From: Bacteriovorax sp. MedPE-SWde | Lineage (GTDB): Bacteria > Bdellovibrionota > Bacteriovoracia > Bacteriovoracales > Bacteriovoracaceae | Assembly (NCBI GenBank): GCA_001874305.1 | Contig: MPCU01000005.1 | Span: forward strand, 1 to 64,000 | Reading direction: 5' to 3' | Length of the DNA stretch: 64,000 nucleotides | Shown here: piece after piece, positions 7,428 through 16,580 of the stretch | How the letters are laid out: each line of letters starts with the position of its first letter | How positions within the stretch are numbered: position 1 is the first letter of the stretch | Translations under genes and position numbers: made by a program | Notes under the pieces: generated by a model | What the model saw: only the letters and a program-made list of their open reading frames with translations | What the model was told of the DNA's origin: nothing | The model's database searches: none

Positions 7428-8438
7428 CTATTCAAATAATGTTCCTTGGTGTGTTGTACCAAGGATCTTTCTAGTTTTTTCTGATATCTCACGTCCACGT
7501 GGTGTTCTTATGAGAAAACCTTCTTTTAATAAGTACGGCTCATAGACATCTTCAATAGTGTTTCGGTCTTCTCCAAGTGTTGCACATAGGGCCTCTACAC
7601 CGACTGGTCCACCGTTATAATAATCAGTGATAACGGATAAAATTTTTCTATCCATTCTATCTAGTCCTTCTGAATCTATTTCCATCATATCAAGAGAGTG
7701 TTCGACATCCGTCATTGAAACTTCATCAGATTTACGAACGACTGCAAAGTCACGAACTCTTCTAAGAATTCTATTTGCTATTCTTGGTGTCCCTCGAGAA
7801 CACTTTGCCATTTTAAGACGTGCTTCATCTTCAATTTTGAGAGTTAGTTTTTTAGCGTTATTTTCAACAATTTTTGCAAGTTCTTCAGGGCTATAGAAAT
7901 CGAAATGAAGATGTGCCATAAATCTATCTCTTAATGGATTTGATAATAATCCAGATCGAGTCGTTGCACCAATAAGTGTAAAAGGCGCAATATCTATCTG
8001 CATCGTTCTTGCAGCTGCTCCCTCTCCTATTACAATATCAAGTCTATAATCCTCCATTGCAGAGTAGAGTATTTCTTCTACTGCTACCGGAAGCCTATGG
8101 ATCTCATCGATAAATAGTACGTCTCTTGGTTCAAGATTTGTTAAGAGTGCTGCAAGATCACCTTTTTTTTCAATAGCTGGCCCAGAAATCACATGGAGAT
8201 CTGAACCGAGTGCTTTTGATATAATCATTGCAAGGGAAGTTTTCCCAAGACCCGGAGGACCAGATAAGAGAACATGGTCCATTGACTGTTCTCTTATTTT
8301 TGCTGATTCAACCATTACATCTATATTTTGAACTATTTTCTTTTGACCAATATATTCGGAAAAGTTCTCAGGACGAAGTAGGACTTCTTTCTTTACTTCC
8401 TCATCCCCTAAATCTGTATCATAAATTCGCTCACTCAT
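7428..8438 (-). CDS. ruvB: Holliday junction branch-migration ATPase RuvB
   Basis: This 336-residue AAA+ motor has Walker A GPPGLGKT at 60-67, Walker B LFIDEIHR with D111/E112, sensor motif GATTRSGLLS, and a C-terminal winged helix ending in TPRGREISEKT. RuvB hexamers pull DNA through the RuvA tetramer during recombinational repair. It abuts ruvA with no intergenic bases, giving the order ruvC-ruvA-ruvB. The family length is about 335-350, so the gene is intact. Confidence 0.97.
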   Translation of the reverse strand: MSERIYDTDLGDEEVKKEVLLRPENFSEYIGQKKIVQNIDVMVESAKIREQSMDHVLLSGPPGLGKTSLAMIISKALGSDLHVISGPAIEKKGDLAALLTNLEPRDVLFIDEIHRLPVAVEEILYSAMEDYRLDIVIGEGAAARTMQIDIAPFTLIGATTRSGLLSNPLRDRFMAHLHFDFYSPEELAKIVENNAKKLTLKIEDEARLKMAKCSRGTPRIANRILRRVRDFAVVRKSDEVSMTDVEHSLDMMEIDSEGLDRMDRKILSVITDYYNGGPVGVEALCATLGEDRNTIEDVYEPYLLKEGFLIRTPRGREISEKTRKILGTTHQGTLFE

Positions 8439-9104
8439 TTAAACCTCTTTTAATACGAGATGAACCAGTTGTTCAGGCCTAGTGATTTGATTCTCAGTTA
8501 AGATCTTTTGAGCAATAGGTACAATCTTATCTTCTTTGAACCCAAGCTCTTTACAGGCAAGAAGTGTATCCTGAAGTATTCTCTCATCATATATTGGTGT
8601 ATCAATAGTTTCTTCTTCATCTGCTTCTAGAGAAAATGAGATAAGAGAATCAGTTGTATTTCCCTCTGATCTACTCTCATTAATAACGATAGATTTACCC
8701 GCGTACATTTTTATTTTTGTTACTTTTCCACTTAAATCAAGAATCATTTGACTCGCGGCCTTAGCACCAACACCAGGAGCTTTAGTTAATGTCTTTTTAT
8801 TATCAAATAAAACAGCATCAATTATGCTATTCACACCAACACTTGAAATCAGTGCAAATGCAGACTTAGGCCCTACTCCTTTAACTGTTGTTAAAAGTTC
8901 GAACATTTTTTTTTCTCTTAATGTTTTAAATCCATAAAGATCTTCACTCGCCTCTCTTACTATATGAGATATAAAAATTGCTGCTCGTGATCCTTCCGCC
9001 ATTACGTGCTGGAAGTAAATTTGATGGCCGATGCCAGAGTTTGTTAAAAGTATAATTTCATACCCATCACTGAATACAACTTCACCTTGAATAAGTCCGA
9101 TCAT
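8439..9104 (-). CDS. ruvA: Holliday junction DNA helicase subunit RuvA
   Basis: This 221-residue protein binds four-way DNA junctions as a tetramer. It has an N-terminal OB-fold, a helix-hairpin-helix region (LLTTVKGVGPKSAFALISS, then KAPGVGAKAASQMI), an acidic linker (EADEEE), and the C-terminal RuvB-contacting domain (LACKELGFKEDKI). It is slightly longer than the usual 190-205 residues, with the extra length in the linker. It lies between ruvC (5 bases away) and ruvB (adjacent). Confidence 0.96.
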   Translation of the reverse strand: MIGLIQGEVVFSDGYEIILLTNSGIGHQIYFQHVMAEGSRAAIFISHIVREASEDLYGFKTLREKKMFELLTTVKGVGPKSAFALISSVGVNSIIDAVLFDNKKTLTKAPGVGAKAASQMILDLSGKVTKIKMYAGKSIVINESRSEGNTTDSLISFSLEADEEETIDTPIYDERILQDTLLACKELGFKEDKIVPIAQKILTENQITRPEQLVHLVLKEV

Positions 9105-9109
9105 GTTTC

Positions 9110-9661
9110 CTACTTAGAAAATACTTGTTTGAGTGTGCGTCCTTTTGAGTAAGAAGATTGTCCCTTCTTTTGAGTGCTTTGTCCACGACCCTTTCCGCGG
9201 TTTAGAGCATGGCAAAGGGCTATAGCAAGGGCATCCGACTCATCATTAGTTTTAAACTTGATATTTCCAAAGATCATTTTCAATGTCTTTTCAACACCTT
9301 CTTTAGTTGATTGCCCATGTCCTGAGACACTCGACTTTATAAGACTTGGTGCATACTCAAATACTTTTCCTTGATATCCATCACCAAGACCGGCGATCAT
9401 TGCTCCTCTTGCTTGAGCAAGCTTTGATAATGCTGGAATACTTTGAACATAAATAAGGGATTCAAATGAAACTTCTGTTGGTTGATATTTTTCAACTAAC
9501 TCTTTAATTGATGCCGAAATGATTACTAGTCGATCTAGAAATTCTGGAGTTTTATCAAAACGTAGTACCCCTGAAGCTATATAATTAAATTTTCGACCTT
9601 GAATTTCGATTATTGCCCAGCCAGTCTTTCGAGAGCCAGGATCTATACCTAAAATTATCAT
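9110..9661 (-). CDS. ruvC: Holliday junction resolvase RuvC
   Basis: This RNase H-fold nuclease cuts Holliday junctions symmetrically. The four acidic metal ligands are visible: D7 in GIDPGSRKTGWA, E67 in SFESL, and D140 and D143 in NDESDALAIALCHA. At 183 residues it is slightly longer than average, with a basic tail (GRGQSTQKKGQSS). It is the first gene of the ruvCAB operon. Between it and folD lies a small membrane-protein gene on the same strand. Confidence 0.96.
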   Translation of the reverse strand: MIILGIDPGSRKTGWAIIEIQGRKFNYIASGVLRFDKTPEFLDRLVIISASIKELVEKYQPTEVSFESLIYVQSIPALSKLAQARGAMIAGLGDGYQGKVFEYAPSLIKSSVSGHGQSTKEGVEKTLKMIFGNIKFKTNDESDALAIALCHALNRGKGRGQSTQKKGQSSYSKGRTLKQVFSK

Positions 9662-9694
9662 ATGAGTATTCTATAACTTCTTGATTATGAAGGT

Positions 9695-9865
9695 CTAGCT
9701 GCGTTTTGATTTAATAGCGGAGCCTATATAGAACATAGCAGATCCACCAATAAACTGCACAAGCTCTAACTGTCCGTAATCACCTGAAGAAAGACCCGCA
9801 AATAGGCATAAACCAACTGTTGCAAAGCCCACAAGCTGTAGACCTAATCCTAAATAAAACGACAT
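9695..9865 (-). CDS. Small two-helix membrane protein (56 aa)
   Basis: This frame is short but has a strong ribosome binding site, TAAGGAGC, four bases before its ATG. The product starts MSFYLGLGLQLVGFATVGLC and has two hydrophobic segments (about residues 3-24 and 33-50) ending in a basic tail KSKRS. It is likely an inner-membrane protein of unknown function. It sits 33 bases upstream of ruvC on the same strand and is divergent from folD. Confidence 0.65.
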   Translation of the reverse strand: MSFYLGLGLQLVGFATVGLCLFAGLSSGDYGQLELVQFIGGSAMFYIGSAIKSKRS

Positions 9866-9906
9866 AAAAGCTCCTTATCTCAGACTTATACTCTTTATAG
9901 GGACGA

Positions 9907-9933
9907 TTGCCAAACATACCAAATTTCTATAAT
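9907..9933 (+). promoter_or_regulatory. Candidate promoter of folD-gcvTH
   Basis: TTGCCA (9907-9912) and a perfect TATAAT (9928-9933) are 15 bases apart. Transcription would begin near 9940, only about 8 bases before the folD ATG, which has no Shine-Dalgarno sequence. This suggests a very short leader or a leaderless message. Confidence 0.45.
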
Positions 9934-9947
9934 ATGCTGCATATATT

Positions 9948-10808
9948 ATGGAAAAGATTTTATATGCAAAACCAGTTATTGATAGCGAAGTTGAAAAGCT
10001 AACCAAGAAATGCTCCGAACTAAAGAGCAGTGGTAAGGTTGCGACTTTAAAGGTTATTCTTGTCGGACAGGATCAAGGTAGCGTTATCTATACTAATAAC
10101 AAGAAGAAATTCTGCGATAAAATTGGTGCTGATTGTGAAATTATAAAACTCAGTGAGGATATTTCTGAAAAGGACTTCCTTGCCAAAGTTAATGAGGTTA
10201 ATACTAATGACCAAGTTCATGGTGTTCTCATTCAGCTTCCACTTCCTAAACACCTCTCACATATTGATACAACGAACCTTGTAAACCCAGCTAAAGATGT
10301 TGATGGTTTTCATAGCTCAAATATTGCTTGCCTGTTTAGGGGTGGCAAAGGTCTCGACAACCTAACACCATGTACACCTAAGGGTATATTAACAATGTGC
10401 AATTACTACGGAATAGATCTTGAAGGTCAGCATGTAGTCATCATTGGAAGAAGTCTAATTGTTGGAAAGCCACTCGCTCTCTTACTTGGTAATCACAATG
10501 CTACGGTTACACAGGCCCACTCAAAAACTAAGAATCTTAAAGAGTTAACTAAGTCTGCTGATATTATTATTACCGCCTGTGGTACTCCTAAGAAATTTAA
10601 TTCTCAATATTTTAGAGATGACCAATCACAAATCGTATTTGATGTAGGCATCTCTCGTCTTCCAGAAGGTGGAATTGCTGGAGACTGTGATTTTCACCAA
10701 ATCAAAGACCAGCTTAAGGCCATCACTCCAGTACCGAGAGGCGTTGGCCCAATGACCATCTTCTCTGTTGCCCAAAACCTTTTACAGGCCCAAGAAAATA
10801 GCTTATAA
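9948..10808 (+). CDS. folD: Methylenetetrahydrofolate dehydrogenase / methenyltetrahydrofolate cyclohydrolase
   Basis: FolD interconverts 5,10-methylene- and 10-formyl-tetrahydrofolate with NADP. At 286 residues it is of normal length. The active-site region YTNNKKKFCDKIGA contains the catalytic Lys; VLIQLPLPKHL, PAKDVDGFHSSN and PCTPKG follow, then the nucleotide-binding GRSLIVGKPLA. The start has no visible Shine-Dalgarno. It leads a one-carbon operon with gcvT and gcvH: the glycine cleavage system makes methylene-THF, which FolD then processes. Confidence 0.96.
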   Translation: MEKILYAKPVIDSEVEKLTKKCSELKSSGKVATLKVILVGQDQGSVIYTNNKKKFCDKIGADCEIIKLSEDISEKDFLAKVNEVNTNDQVHGVLIQLPLPKHLSHIDTTNLVNPAKDVDGFHSSNIACLFRGGKGLDNLTPCTPKGILTMCNYYGIDLEGQHVVIIGRSLIVGKPLALLLGNHNATVTQAHSKTKNLKELTKSADIIITACGTPKKFNSQYFRDDQSQIVFDVGISRLPEGGIAGDCDFHQIKDQLKAITPVPRGVGPMTIFSVAQNLLQAQENSL

Positions 10809-10840
10809 AAATCTGATACTTATTTCTTAGGAGGCGTCAT

Positions 10841-11908
10841 ATGAGCAGAACTTCTCTGTTTGAACAACACGTTGCACTTAAAGCGAAATTAGCACCATTT
10901 GCTGGTTTTGAAATGCCAATTCAATATGAAGGTGTAAAAGCCGAAGTAATAGCTATTAGAGAAAATGTTGGAGTTTTCGATGTTAGCCATATGGGAGAAT
11001 TCTTTGTCGAAGGTAAAGATGCCATTTCATTTGTAGATTACATTGTTACAAATGATTTTGCTGGCGCAGAAATGGGCAAAGCAGTTTATTCACCACTTTG
11101 TCGTGAAGATGGTACGACAATTGATGACCTGATAGCTTATAAGCTAGCAGATCAAAAAGTCATGATTTGTGTAAATGCTGCAAATATAGATAAAGATTGG
11201 AACTGGATTGATTCTCAAAAATCTGGTTTTGATATTGAACTTACAAATAGGTCTTCTGAGTTTTCATTATTAGCGATTCAAGGGCCAAAGACAGAAGAAA
11301 CTTTAAAGTCACTTGGTTTTGAAAATACTTCTGCAGAGTACTACAGTGCTTTTGAAAGTAAATGGAATGGCAGCAATGTCATCCTTGCAAGAACTGGATA
11401 TACTGGCGAAGACGGATTTGAAATCTTTGGATCTCATGAAACGATTGTTAAACTTTGGTCGGATATGATGAATGAAGGAGTCACTCCTTGTGGGCTTGCT
11501 TCCCGTGACGTTCTAAGACTAGAAGTTTGCTATCCATTATACGGTCATGAATTAAATGATGAACTTACTCCTTTGGATGCTGCCCTAAAATGGACAGTTA
11601 AAGCTAAAAAAGAAAAGTTCATCGGTAGAAGCGCTCTTGTTGATACAACTTCAAAGAAAAGACTCGTTAAGCTTTCTCTAGATAAGGGAATTCCTAGAGA
11701 AGGTTATGAAGTTCTTGATTCTGAAGAAAACTCAATTGGTATTGTAACTTCAGGTACTATGTCAGTTGTTCTTGGTAAAGGGATCTGTTTAGCACTTGTG
11801 GATCGTGACAAATTTCCAGAAAATAAAGAGTTTAAAATTCAAGTAAGAAAAAATATAATGAACGCTAATTATCATACAAAAGCTTTTGTAAACGGAGGTC
11901 ACAAATAA
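10841..11908 (+). CDS. gcvT: Glycine cleavage system T protein (aminomethyltransferase)
   Basis: This 355-residue protein transfers the methylene unit from aminomethylated H protein to tetrahydrofolate, releasing ammonia. The N-terminal part contains GVFDVSHMGEF and the folate-binding domain has ARTGYTGEDGFEIF and LGLRDVLRLE-like GLASRDVLRLE. TAGGAGG lies just before the ATG. Its stop overlaps the gcvH start as TAATG. gcvP is not in this window and no glycine riboswitch is visible in the 32 bases after folD. Confidence 0.95.
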   Translation: MSRTSLFEQHVALKAKLAPFAGFEMPIQYEGVKAEVIAIRENVGVFDVSHMGEFFVEGKDAISFVDYIVTNDFAGAEMGKAVYSPLCREDGTTIDDLIAYKLADQKVMICVNAANIDKDWNWIDSQKSGFDIELTNRSSEFSLLAIQGPKTEETLKSLGFENTSAEYYSAFESKWNGSNVILARTGYTGEDGFEIFGSHETIVKLWSDMMNEGVTPCGLASRDVLRLEVCYPLYGHELNDELTPLDAALKWTVKAKKEKFIGRSALVDTTSKKRLVKLSLDKGIPREGYEVLDSEENSIGIVTSGTMSVVLGKGICLALVDRDKFPENKEFKIQVRKNIMNANYHTKAFVNGGHK

Positions 11909-12288
11909 TGGCAAATATTCCAGCTGAACTTAGATACACTAAAGAACATGAGTGGGCGAAACTTGATGGTGAGATTATCACTGTTGGAATCACTGACTTT
12001 GCACAATCATCTCTTGGAGATATTGTTTTCGTTGAACTTCCAGAAGTTGGAGATTCAATTGATAAAGAGGGTACATTCGGTGTTGTAGAATCAATTAAGT
12101 CTGCATCAGATCTCTACAGTCCAATTACTGGAGAAGTTGTAGAAATTAATGAAGCATTAGTTGATACCCCAGATGCATTAAACTCTGACCCTTATGGTTC
12201 ATGGATGGTTAAGTTAAAAACAACTAACCCATCTGAGCTTGAAGAGCTTTTATCTGCTGAAGATTATGCTCCACTTTGTGAAGAATAA
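11908..12288 (+). CDS. gcvH: Glycine cleavage system H protein
   Basis: This is the 126-residue lipoyl carrier protein of glycine cleavage. The lipoylated lysine is K64 in VVESIKSASDLYSPITG. The sequence starts ANIPAELRYTKEHEWAKLDG, typical of H proteins. GGAGG lies seven bases before the ATG, inside the end of gcvT. It is the last gene of the operon and is followed at once by a strong terminator. Confidence 0.97.
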   Translation: MANIPAELRYTKEHEWAKLDGEIITVGITDFAQSSLGDIVFVELPEVGDSIDKEGTFGVVESIKSASDLYSPITGEVVEINEALVDTPDALNSDPYGSWMVKLKTTNPSELEELLSAEDYAPLCEE

Positions 12289-12307
12289 ATAGTTCGTCAT
12301 ATGTAAG

Positions 12308-12346
12308 AAAAAGCCGTTTGTGAAGCTTTTACAAACGGCTTTTTTG
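12308..12346 (+). terminator. Rho-independent terminator after gcvH
   Basis: The 11-base stem aagccgtttgt / acaaacggctt (12311-12341) has a nine-base loop and is followed by TTTTTT. The remaining stretch to 12543 holds no gene. A weak hairpin (tccc-a-agc / gct-a-ggga, about 12488-12512) lies before the next gene. Confidence 0.9.
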
Positions 12347-12543
12347 TCATTTCAGTAATTCCAATCCCTTAATAAAAACAACAAATTACATTGAAAAGTG
12401 ACAATAATCATTTAACGCCCGACTAAATAAAAAAATTGCACGGTTCATATTTTTTTCCTTTACGAAACACCAAGATAATCGCATACTGCGAACCTCCCAA
12501 GCATGGCTAGGGACCAAAAGATACTTCATTAATAAGGTAGTAA

Positions 12544-12855
12544 ATGATCGAGAATCAAGAATCTATTCAACTAATCAATACGGCAATCATCAAAGGTAAA
12601 GAGAAGAAGATTGATACAACGTATGAAGATAGACTTAGTAAGGCCTGTGAGTCTACAGCTATCAAAGCGATTAGTGGTGCGATTTCTCAACTTGCTGAAA
12701 GCGAGAAGATCTCTTACGACCAAGCTGCAATTCAAATTGTAGAAACAATCAAAGAGCTTGATAGAGTTTGGAATGATTACGTTTTAATGGAAGGTATTAA
12801 TAATATCAAAAGAATGCTTAAAGATAACCAAAGTGGTCCTCAAAATAGACATTAA
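12544..12855 (+). CDS. Hypothetical protein, small, helical (103 aa)
   Basis: I do not recognise this gene. It encodes 103 mostly helical, soluble residues with no signal peptide or membrane segment. The sequence around residues 33-75 (AIKAISGAISQLAESEK, then AAIQIVETIKELDRVWNDY) looks like packed amphipathic helices. TAAGG lies eight bases before the ATG. It stands alone after a strong terminator and converges with the TonB-like gene, four bases away. Confidence 0.7.
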   Translation: MIENQESIQLINTAIIKGKEKKIDTTYEDRLSKACESTAIKAISGAISQLAESEKISYDQAAIQIVETIKELDRVWNDYVLMEGINNIKRMLKDNQSGPQNRH

Positions 12856-12858
12856 GCC

Positions 12859-13776
12859 TTAGCTTCGAGTAACTGCAAAGCCCCACTCAATTGATGCTCT
12901 TCCGTTTCTAATCATACCAGTTGGAGGATTAGGAAATGGACCTGCTTTATTAAACGACTCAATGGCCGCTTCATCAAGCTCAGAAACTCCACTTGAGCTT
13001 CTAACAAAAACATCTACGATATTACCCTTAGAGTCCAGAACTACTTTCAAAGACGTCAAATGCTTATCAGAGGCAGGGAAACGACCTTTTTTCTTATATA
13101 GCTTGTCCATCTTGGCTTTTAGAGATTTTCCCCAGTGCTGCTCAAGTCTTTGCTTAATTCTGTAATAGAATCCATAGTACTTAAATTCTTTTGTATTCAG
13201 CTGAGTCATGTCACCTAAAGGAACGTCATCAAGATAATCATTATTTTGTGCTAGCCCTTTATTCTGCTTACTACCATTCTTAGTTCCCTTAACCAGGTTC
13301 TTAGTATGCTTAAGCTGCTTAGCAGGCTTGGTAAATGCAAAGTCCTTAAAGCTCACCTTCTTTTTACCACGTTTATTCTTTGTTACTTTCTTCTTTGCTA
13401 CTTTCTTAGCTTCTTTTTTGGCCACGGCCTTTTGAGAACGAGAATCAATTTTAGAGTTACCTTTACCCGCTTTATTAAACTTTCCTATATTTGAAGCTCT
13501 AGTCTGCCTTTCAGTTGAGTTATTAAATTCACTGAAGTATTTCGCGTCCTTTTGAATATCAAGATTACGTTTTTCTGTTGTTACAATTTGTTTAACATTG
13601 TTCTTATTTCTTTTCTTATTGAATCGAATCTTAATTCGCTTTTCTTTCTTCGCTGTTTTTTGCATCTCAGACTTTTTGAAAATGAACTTTGTAGGTAGAA
13701 AGGACACGTGTAATAGAAAAGAGGCCAGTGCCGCAATCCATATTATTCTCTTTGCCTTTTCTCTTTTATCAATCAC
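12859..13776 (-). CDS. TonB-family C-terminal domain protein (energy-transducer-like)
   Basis: The start is GTG at 13776, with GAGGAG at normal spacing. A single N-terminal membrane anchor (IIWIAALASFLLHVSFLP, about residues 10-27) leads into a long, very basic lysine-rich linker. The last 95 residues are a TonB-like domain: LTSLKVVLDSKGNIVDVFVR, SSGVSELDEAAIESF, and the end ASIEWGFAVTRS. TonB spans the periplasm and passes proton-motive energy to outer-membrane receptors. Classical TonB linkers are Pro-rich; this one is Lys-rich. exbB/exbD are not adjacent. It follows pbp1A in one operon. Confidence 0.72.
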   Translation of the reverse strand: MIDKREKAKRIIWIAALASFLLHVSFLPTKFIFKKSEMQKTAKKEKRIKIRFNKKRNKNNVKQIVTTEKRNLDIQKDAKYFSEFNNSTERQTRASNIGKFNKAGKGNSKIDSRSQKAVAKKEAKKVAKKKVTKNKRGKKKVSFKDFAFTKPAKQLKHTKNLVKGTKNGSKQNKGLAQNNDYLDDVPLGDMTQLNTKEFKYYGFYYRIKQRLEQHWGKSLKAKMDKLYKKKGRFPASDKHLTSLKVVLDSKGNIVDVFVRSSSGVSELDEAAIESFNKAGPFPNPPTGMIRNGRASIEWGFAVTRS

Positions 13777-13800
13777 AAAAGCTCCTCAGACAATGGTGAG

Positions 13801-13809
13801 ATTATACCA
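13801..13809 (-). promoter_or_regulatory. Extended -10 element before the TonB-like gene
   Basis: The minus strand reads TGGTATAAT, a TGn-extended perfect -10 hexamer, 25 bases before the GTG start. No good -35 is present. It would allow transcription of the TonB-like gene independently of pbp1A. Confidence 0.4.
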
Positions 13810-13865
13810 CTGTCCCTATGGAGCTTTATCGGATCTTATTTTTGAATATTTAAGAATTTTATTAT

Positions 13866-16580
13866 TTATTGATTATTATAGTACTCTTCATCTTCAAAAA
13901 CATCTCCATCAACCTGTGAAGAGTCACTCTTATTAAAGAAAGAGTTAATAGATTCATTACCAGGCTCTGTCCCTTCAACAAATGATTCAAGGAATGCATG
14001 AGCTTCACTTTGCTCAACAGACTTCCCTGTTTTCTTGTTAATATAAACGTTTATGATACCTTGTGGGATTTGAAAGTCTCTTTCCCCATACTTTTTAATA
14101 CTTTCTTTCATATAGGCCGACCAAATTGGTAGGGCAGATTTCGACCCTGTCTCACCCCAGCCCATTGTCTTATTATTGTCAAAGCCAGCCCATACTCCAG
14201 TAACAATATTTTGAGAAAATCCTAAGAACCATGCATCTACGTAGCTACTCGTTGTTCCTGTTTTTCCGCCAAGAAAATTACTCACTGACTTAGCTCGTCT
14301 TCCTGTTCCATGATGTACAACACCCTTTAGTAAGTTTGTCATAGTATATGCTAAACGTGGGTCGTATATTTGCTCTCCACTTAAAGACATCATATATGGA
14401 TTTATTTTTTCTTCTTTCACTGTCTCTAGAGGAGTCTCTGCTAAGAGCTCATCTTTATTCTCTTCTTCAGGCTTTTCTTCAGTCTCTATTTCGTCTTGAA
14501 TAAGGTATTCCTTTCCATCCCTATCAATTACAGAAGTTATAAACTTCGCTTTAACTTTCTTTCCACCATTTGGGTAAACAGAATATGTCTTAATCATTTC
14601 AAGTAGTGTTGCTCCAAATGATCCTAATGAAATACTTAAATCATTAGGCATTGTTGCTTTAAAGTTAACTCTATTTAGGTATTCAAAAATTTTGCTCATT
14701 CCTAGGCTCAGAGCAATTTTAATTGTCGGAATATTACGACTCTGCTCAAGGGATTCTCTAAAAGTCATCGCCCCTTTAAATTTTCCATCGTAGTTTCGAG
14801 GTTTCCAATTTAAAGAACTATCTGACCCACCAAGAGCTTCTGGTGTATCGAGAATTAGAGTGTTTGGTTTATATCCATTCTCTAGCCCTGCTGCGAACAG
14901 TACAGGTTTAAATGATGAACCAGGCTGTCTTTTAGATTGAAGAGCACGATTGAATTTTGTTTTATTAAAATCTGTCCCTCCAACCATTGATACAATTTCA
15001 CCACTAAATGGATTTAAAGATAAAAGAGCTGCTTGAACTTCAGGCTCTTGTTCCAAAGATAGTAAGACATACCTCTGTTTATCAATAAACTCCTTATCTC
15101 TACTCTTGTTTAGATACGACTTAAAGTTCTTCCATACCTGAGCTTTTAAAGTTGTAGATTTCTTTAATAGTTTTACTCTAACAATGTCACCAACCTTTAA
15201 GATAGATGACGGGGACGTGACATATGGAAAGAATTGACGATCTTCAGAAATTGATCTTTCATGTGCCCAGCGAAAATATCTATAAGGAATGACTCCAGTT
15301 ACTCCTCCAAGACTTACATAGATTAGTCTGGCCCTATCGTCTGTTGACTGAACAACTCCCTCATAATATTCTGATACTTTTAAGTGCTCAACTAATGGAT
15401 CTGTCTCTGTATAACCTGCTTGAAATCTTGAATTAAAAATTGAAGACAAGCTATTATTCTTTTCTTCAATTACCTTTAAAAGTTCTTTTTCTGTATATGG
15501 GATTTCATATTCCCTTTTAAGTTCGGAGTTAAGAATAAAGTAATGAGATTTCTTCTTGTATAAGTCTTTTCTGAAACTCTGTAGATAAGCCAACCTCTCA
15601 GTATCGGCGATGTTTTTTATAGCGCCTTTATACCCTTGCCTCTTATCAATTCCTCTCGCACCTTTTAGTACTTCTTCTTCCGCAACTTTTTGTAATTCAT
15701 AATTTAATGTCGTAATGACTTTAAATCCATTTCTCAAGAAGTTCTTTTCACCAACAAGCTCAATTACTTTTTGCCTAACATGCTCAGTAAAGTATCCGGC
15801 CTTAAATCTTCCACCTCTTCTTAATCTATATTGAATCTTTTCTTCAATTGCTTCCTTATATTGTTCTTTAGTAATCTTTCCATTAGCTAACATACGGCCA
15901 AGCACATACCCCTGTCTTTTCTTAGCGAATTTAGGATTTACATACGGTGAATATTTTCCAGGAGCAACGAGAAGACCTGCTACTAATGCAGCCTCGGCAA
16001 CACTCCCTTCAGACAAGTCTTTAGAAAAGTATCCGCGATAAGCAGATTTAACTCCATAGTAACCTCCACCCAGATAGACTTGATTCAAATACAAAAATAG
16101 GATCTCATCTTTACTAAATCTTTTTTCAATTTTCTGAGCTAGTAAGAAATCTTTAATTTTTCTTGTAATTGATCTTTCACGACTAAGTAAGAGCGACTTG
16201 GCAACCTGCTGTGTAATTGTACTTCCACCCTGTACGACTCTTCCGGCCTTTAAGTTTGCGAGCATTGCCCTTGCTACACCTAGGTAATCAACACCAGTAT
16301 GCTCATAGAATCCCGAATCCTCTGCAGATAGAAAAGCATCAATAATTAATGGAGGAATTTCTCCCATTTGAACAATATCTCTATTTTCAATGCCAATCTC
16401 AGCAAGAACAACACCCTCTTTAGAAAGTATTTGCGACTTTATTGCAGGTTTATAATCTGCGAGTGAAGAGATTTTCGGGAGACTGAATGAAAAATAGATC
16501 ATTACTGAAAAGACAAATAGTCCACCAACGAGGGCCGCAAATGATCCAAATATGATTAATCGAGATAAAATCTTCTTCAT
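13866..16580 (-). CDS. mrcA: Penicillin-binding protein 1A (bifunctional transglycosylase/transpeptidase)
   Basis: This 904-residue class A PBP polymerises and cross-links peptidoglycan. One N-terminal membrane helix (about residues 8-32) is followed by the GT51 domain with EDSGFYEHTGVDYLG (catalytic E87) and QGGSTITQQVAKSLLLS (117-133). The transpeptidase has S556-x-x-K in GSSFKP, an SRN motif, and KTGT at K773. A long insertion lies between the domains, as in PBP1A. The C-terminal tail is acidic (FEDEEYYNNQ). Its ATG overlaps the stop of the upstream patatin-like lipoprotein (ATGA), so the two are coupled. Confidence 0.95.
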   Translation of the reverse strand: MKKILSRLIIFGSFAALVGGLFVFSVMIYFSFSLPKISSLADYKPAIKSQILSKEGVVLAEIGIENRDIVQMGEIPPLIIDAFLSAEDSGFYEHTGVDYLGVARAMLANLKAGRVVQGGSTITQQVAKSLLLSRERSITRKIKDFLLAQKIEKRFSKDEILFLYLNQVYLGGGYYGVKSAYRGYFSKDLSEGSVAEAALVAGLLVAPGKYSPYVNPKFAKKRQGYVLGRMLANGKITKEQYKEAIEEKIQYRLRRGGRFKAGYFTEHVRQKVIELVGEKNFLRNGFKVITTLNYELQKVAEEEVLKGARGIDKRQGYKGAIKNIADTERLAYLQSFRKDLYKKKSHYFILNSELKREYEIPYTEKELLKVIEEKNNSLSSIFNSRFQAGYTETDPLVEHLKVSEYYEGVVQSTDDRARLIYVSLGGVTGVIPYRYFRWAHERSISEDRQFFPYVTSPSSILKVGDIVRVKLLKKSTTLKAQVWKNFKSYLNKSRDKEFIDKQRYVLLSLEQEPEVQAALLSLNPFSGEIVSMVGGTDFNKTKFNRALQSKRQPGSSFKPVLFAAGLENGYKPNTLILDTPEALGGSDSSLNWKPRNYDGKFKGAMTFRESLEQSRNIPTIKIALSLGMSKIFEYLNRVNFKATMPNDLSISLGSFGATLLEMIKTYSVYPNGGKKVKAKFITSVIDRDGKEYLIQDEIETEEKPEEENKDELLAETPLETVKEEKINPYMMSLSGEQIYDPRLAYTMTNLLKGVVHHGTGRRAKSVSNFLGGKTGTTSSYVDAWFLGFSQNIVTGVWAGFDNNKTMGWGETGSKSALPIWSAYMKESIKKYGERDFQIPQGIINVYINKKTGKSVEQSEAHAFLESFVEGTEPGNESINSFFNKSDSSQVDGDVFEDEEYYNNQ

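Noticed and set aside
10809-10840. Glycine riboswitch before gcvT
   Set aside because: Only 32 bases separate folD and gcvT, with no aptamer features.
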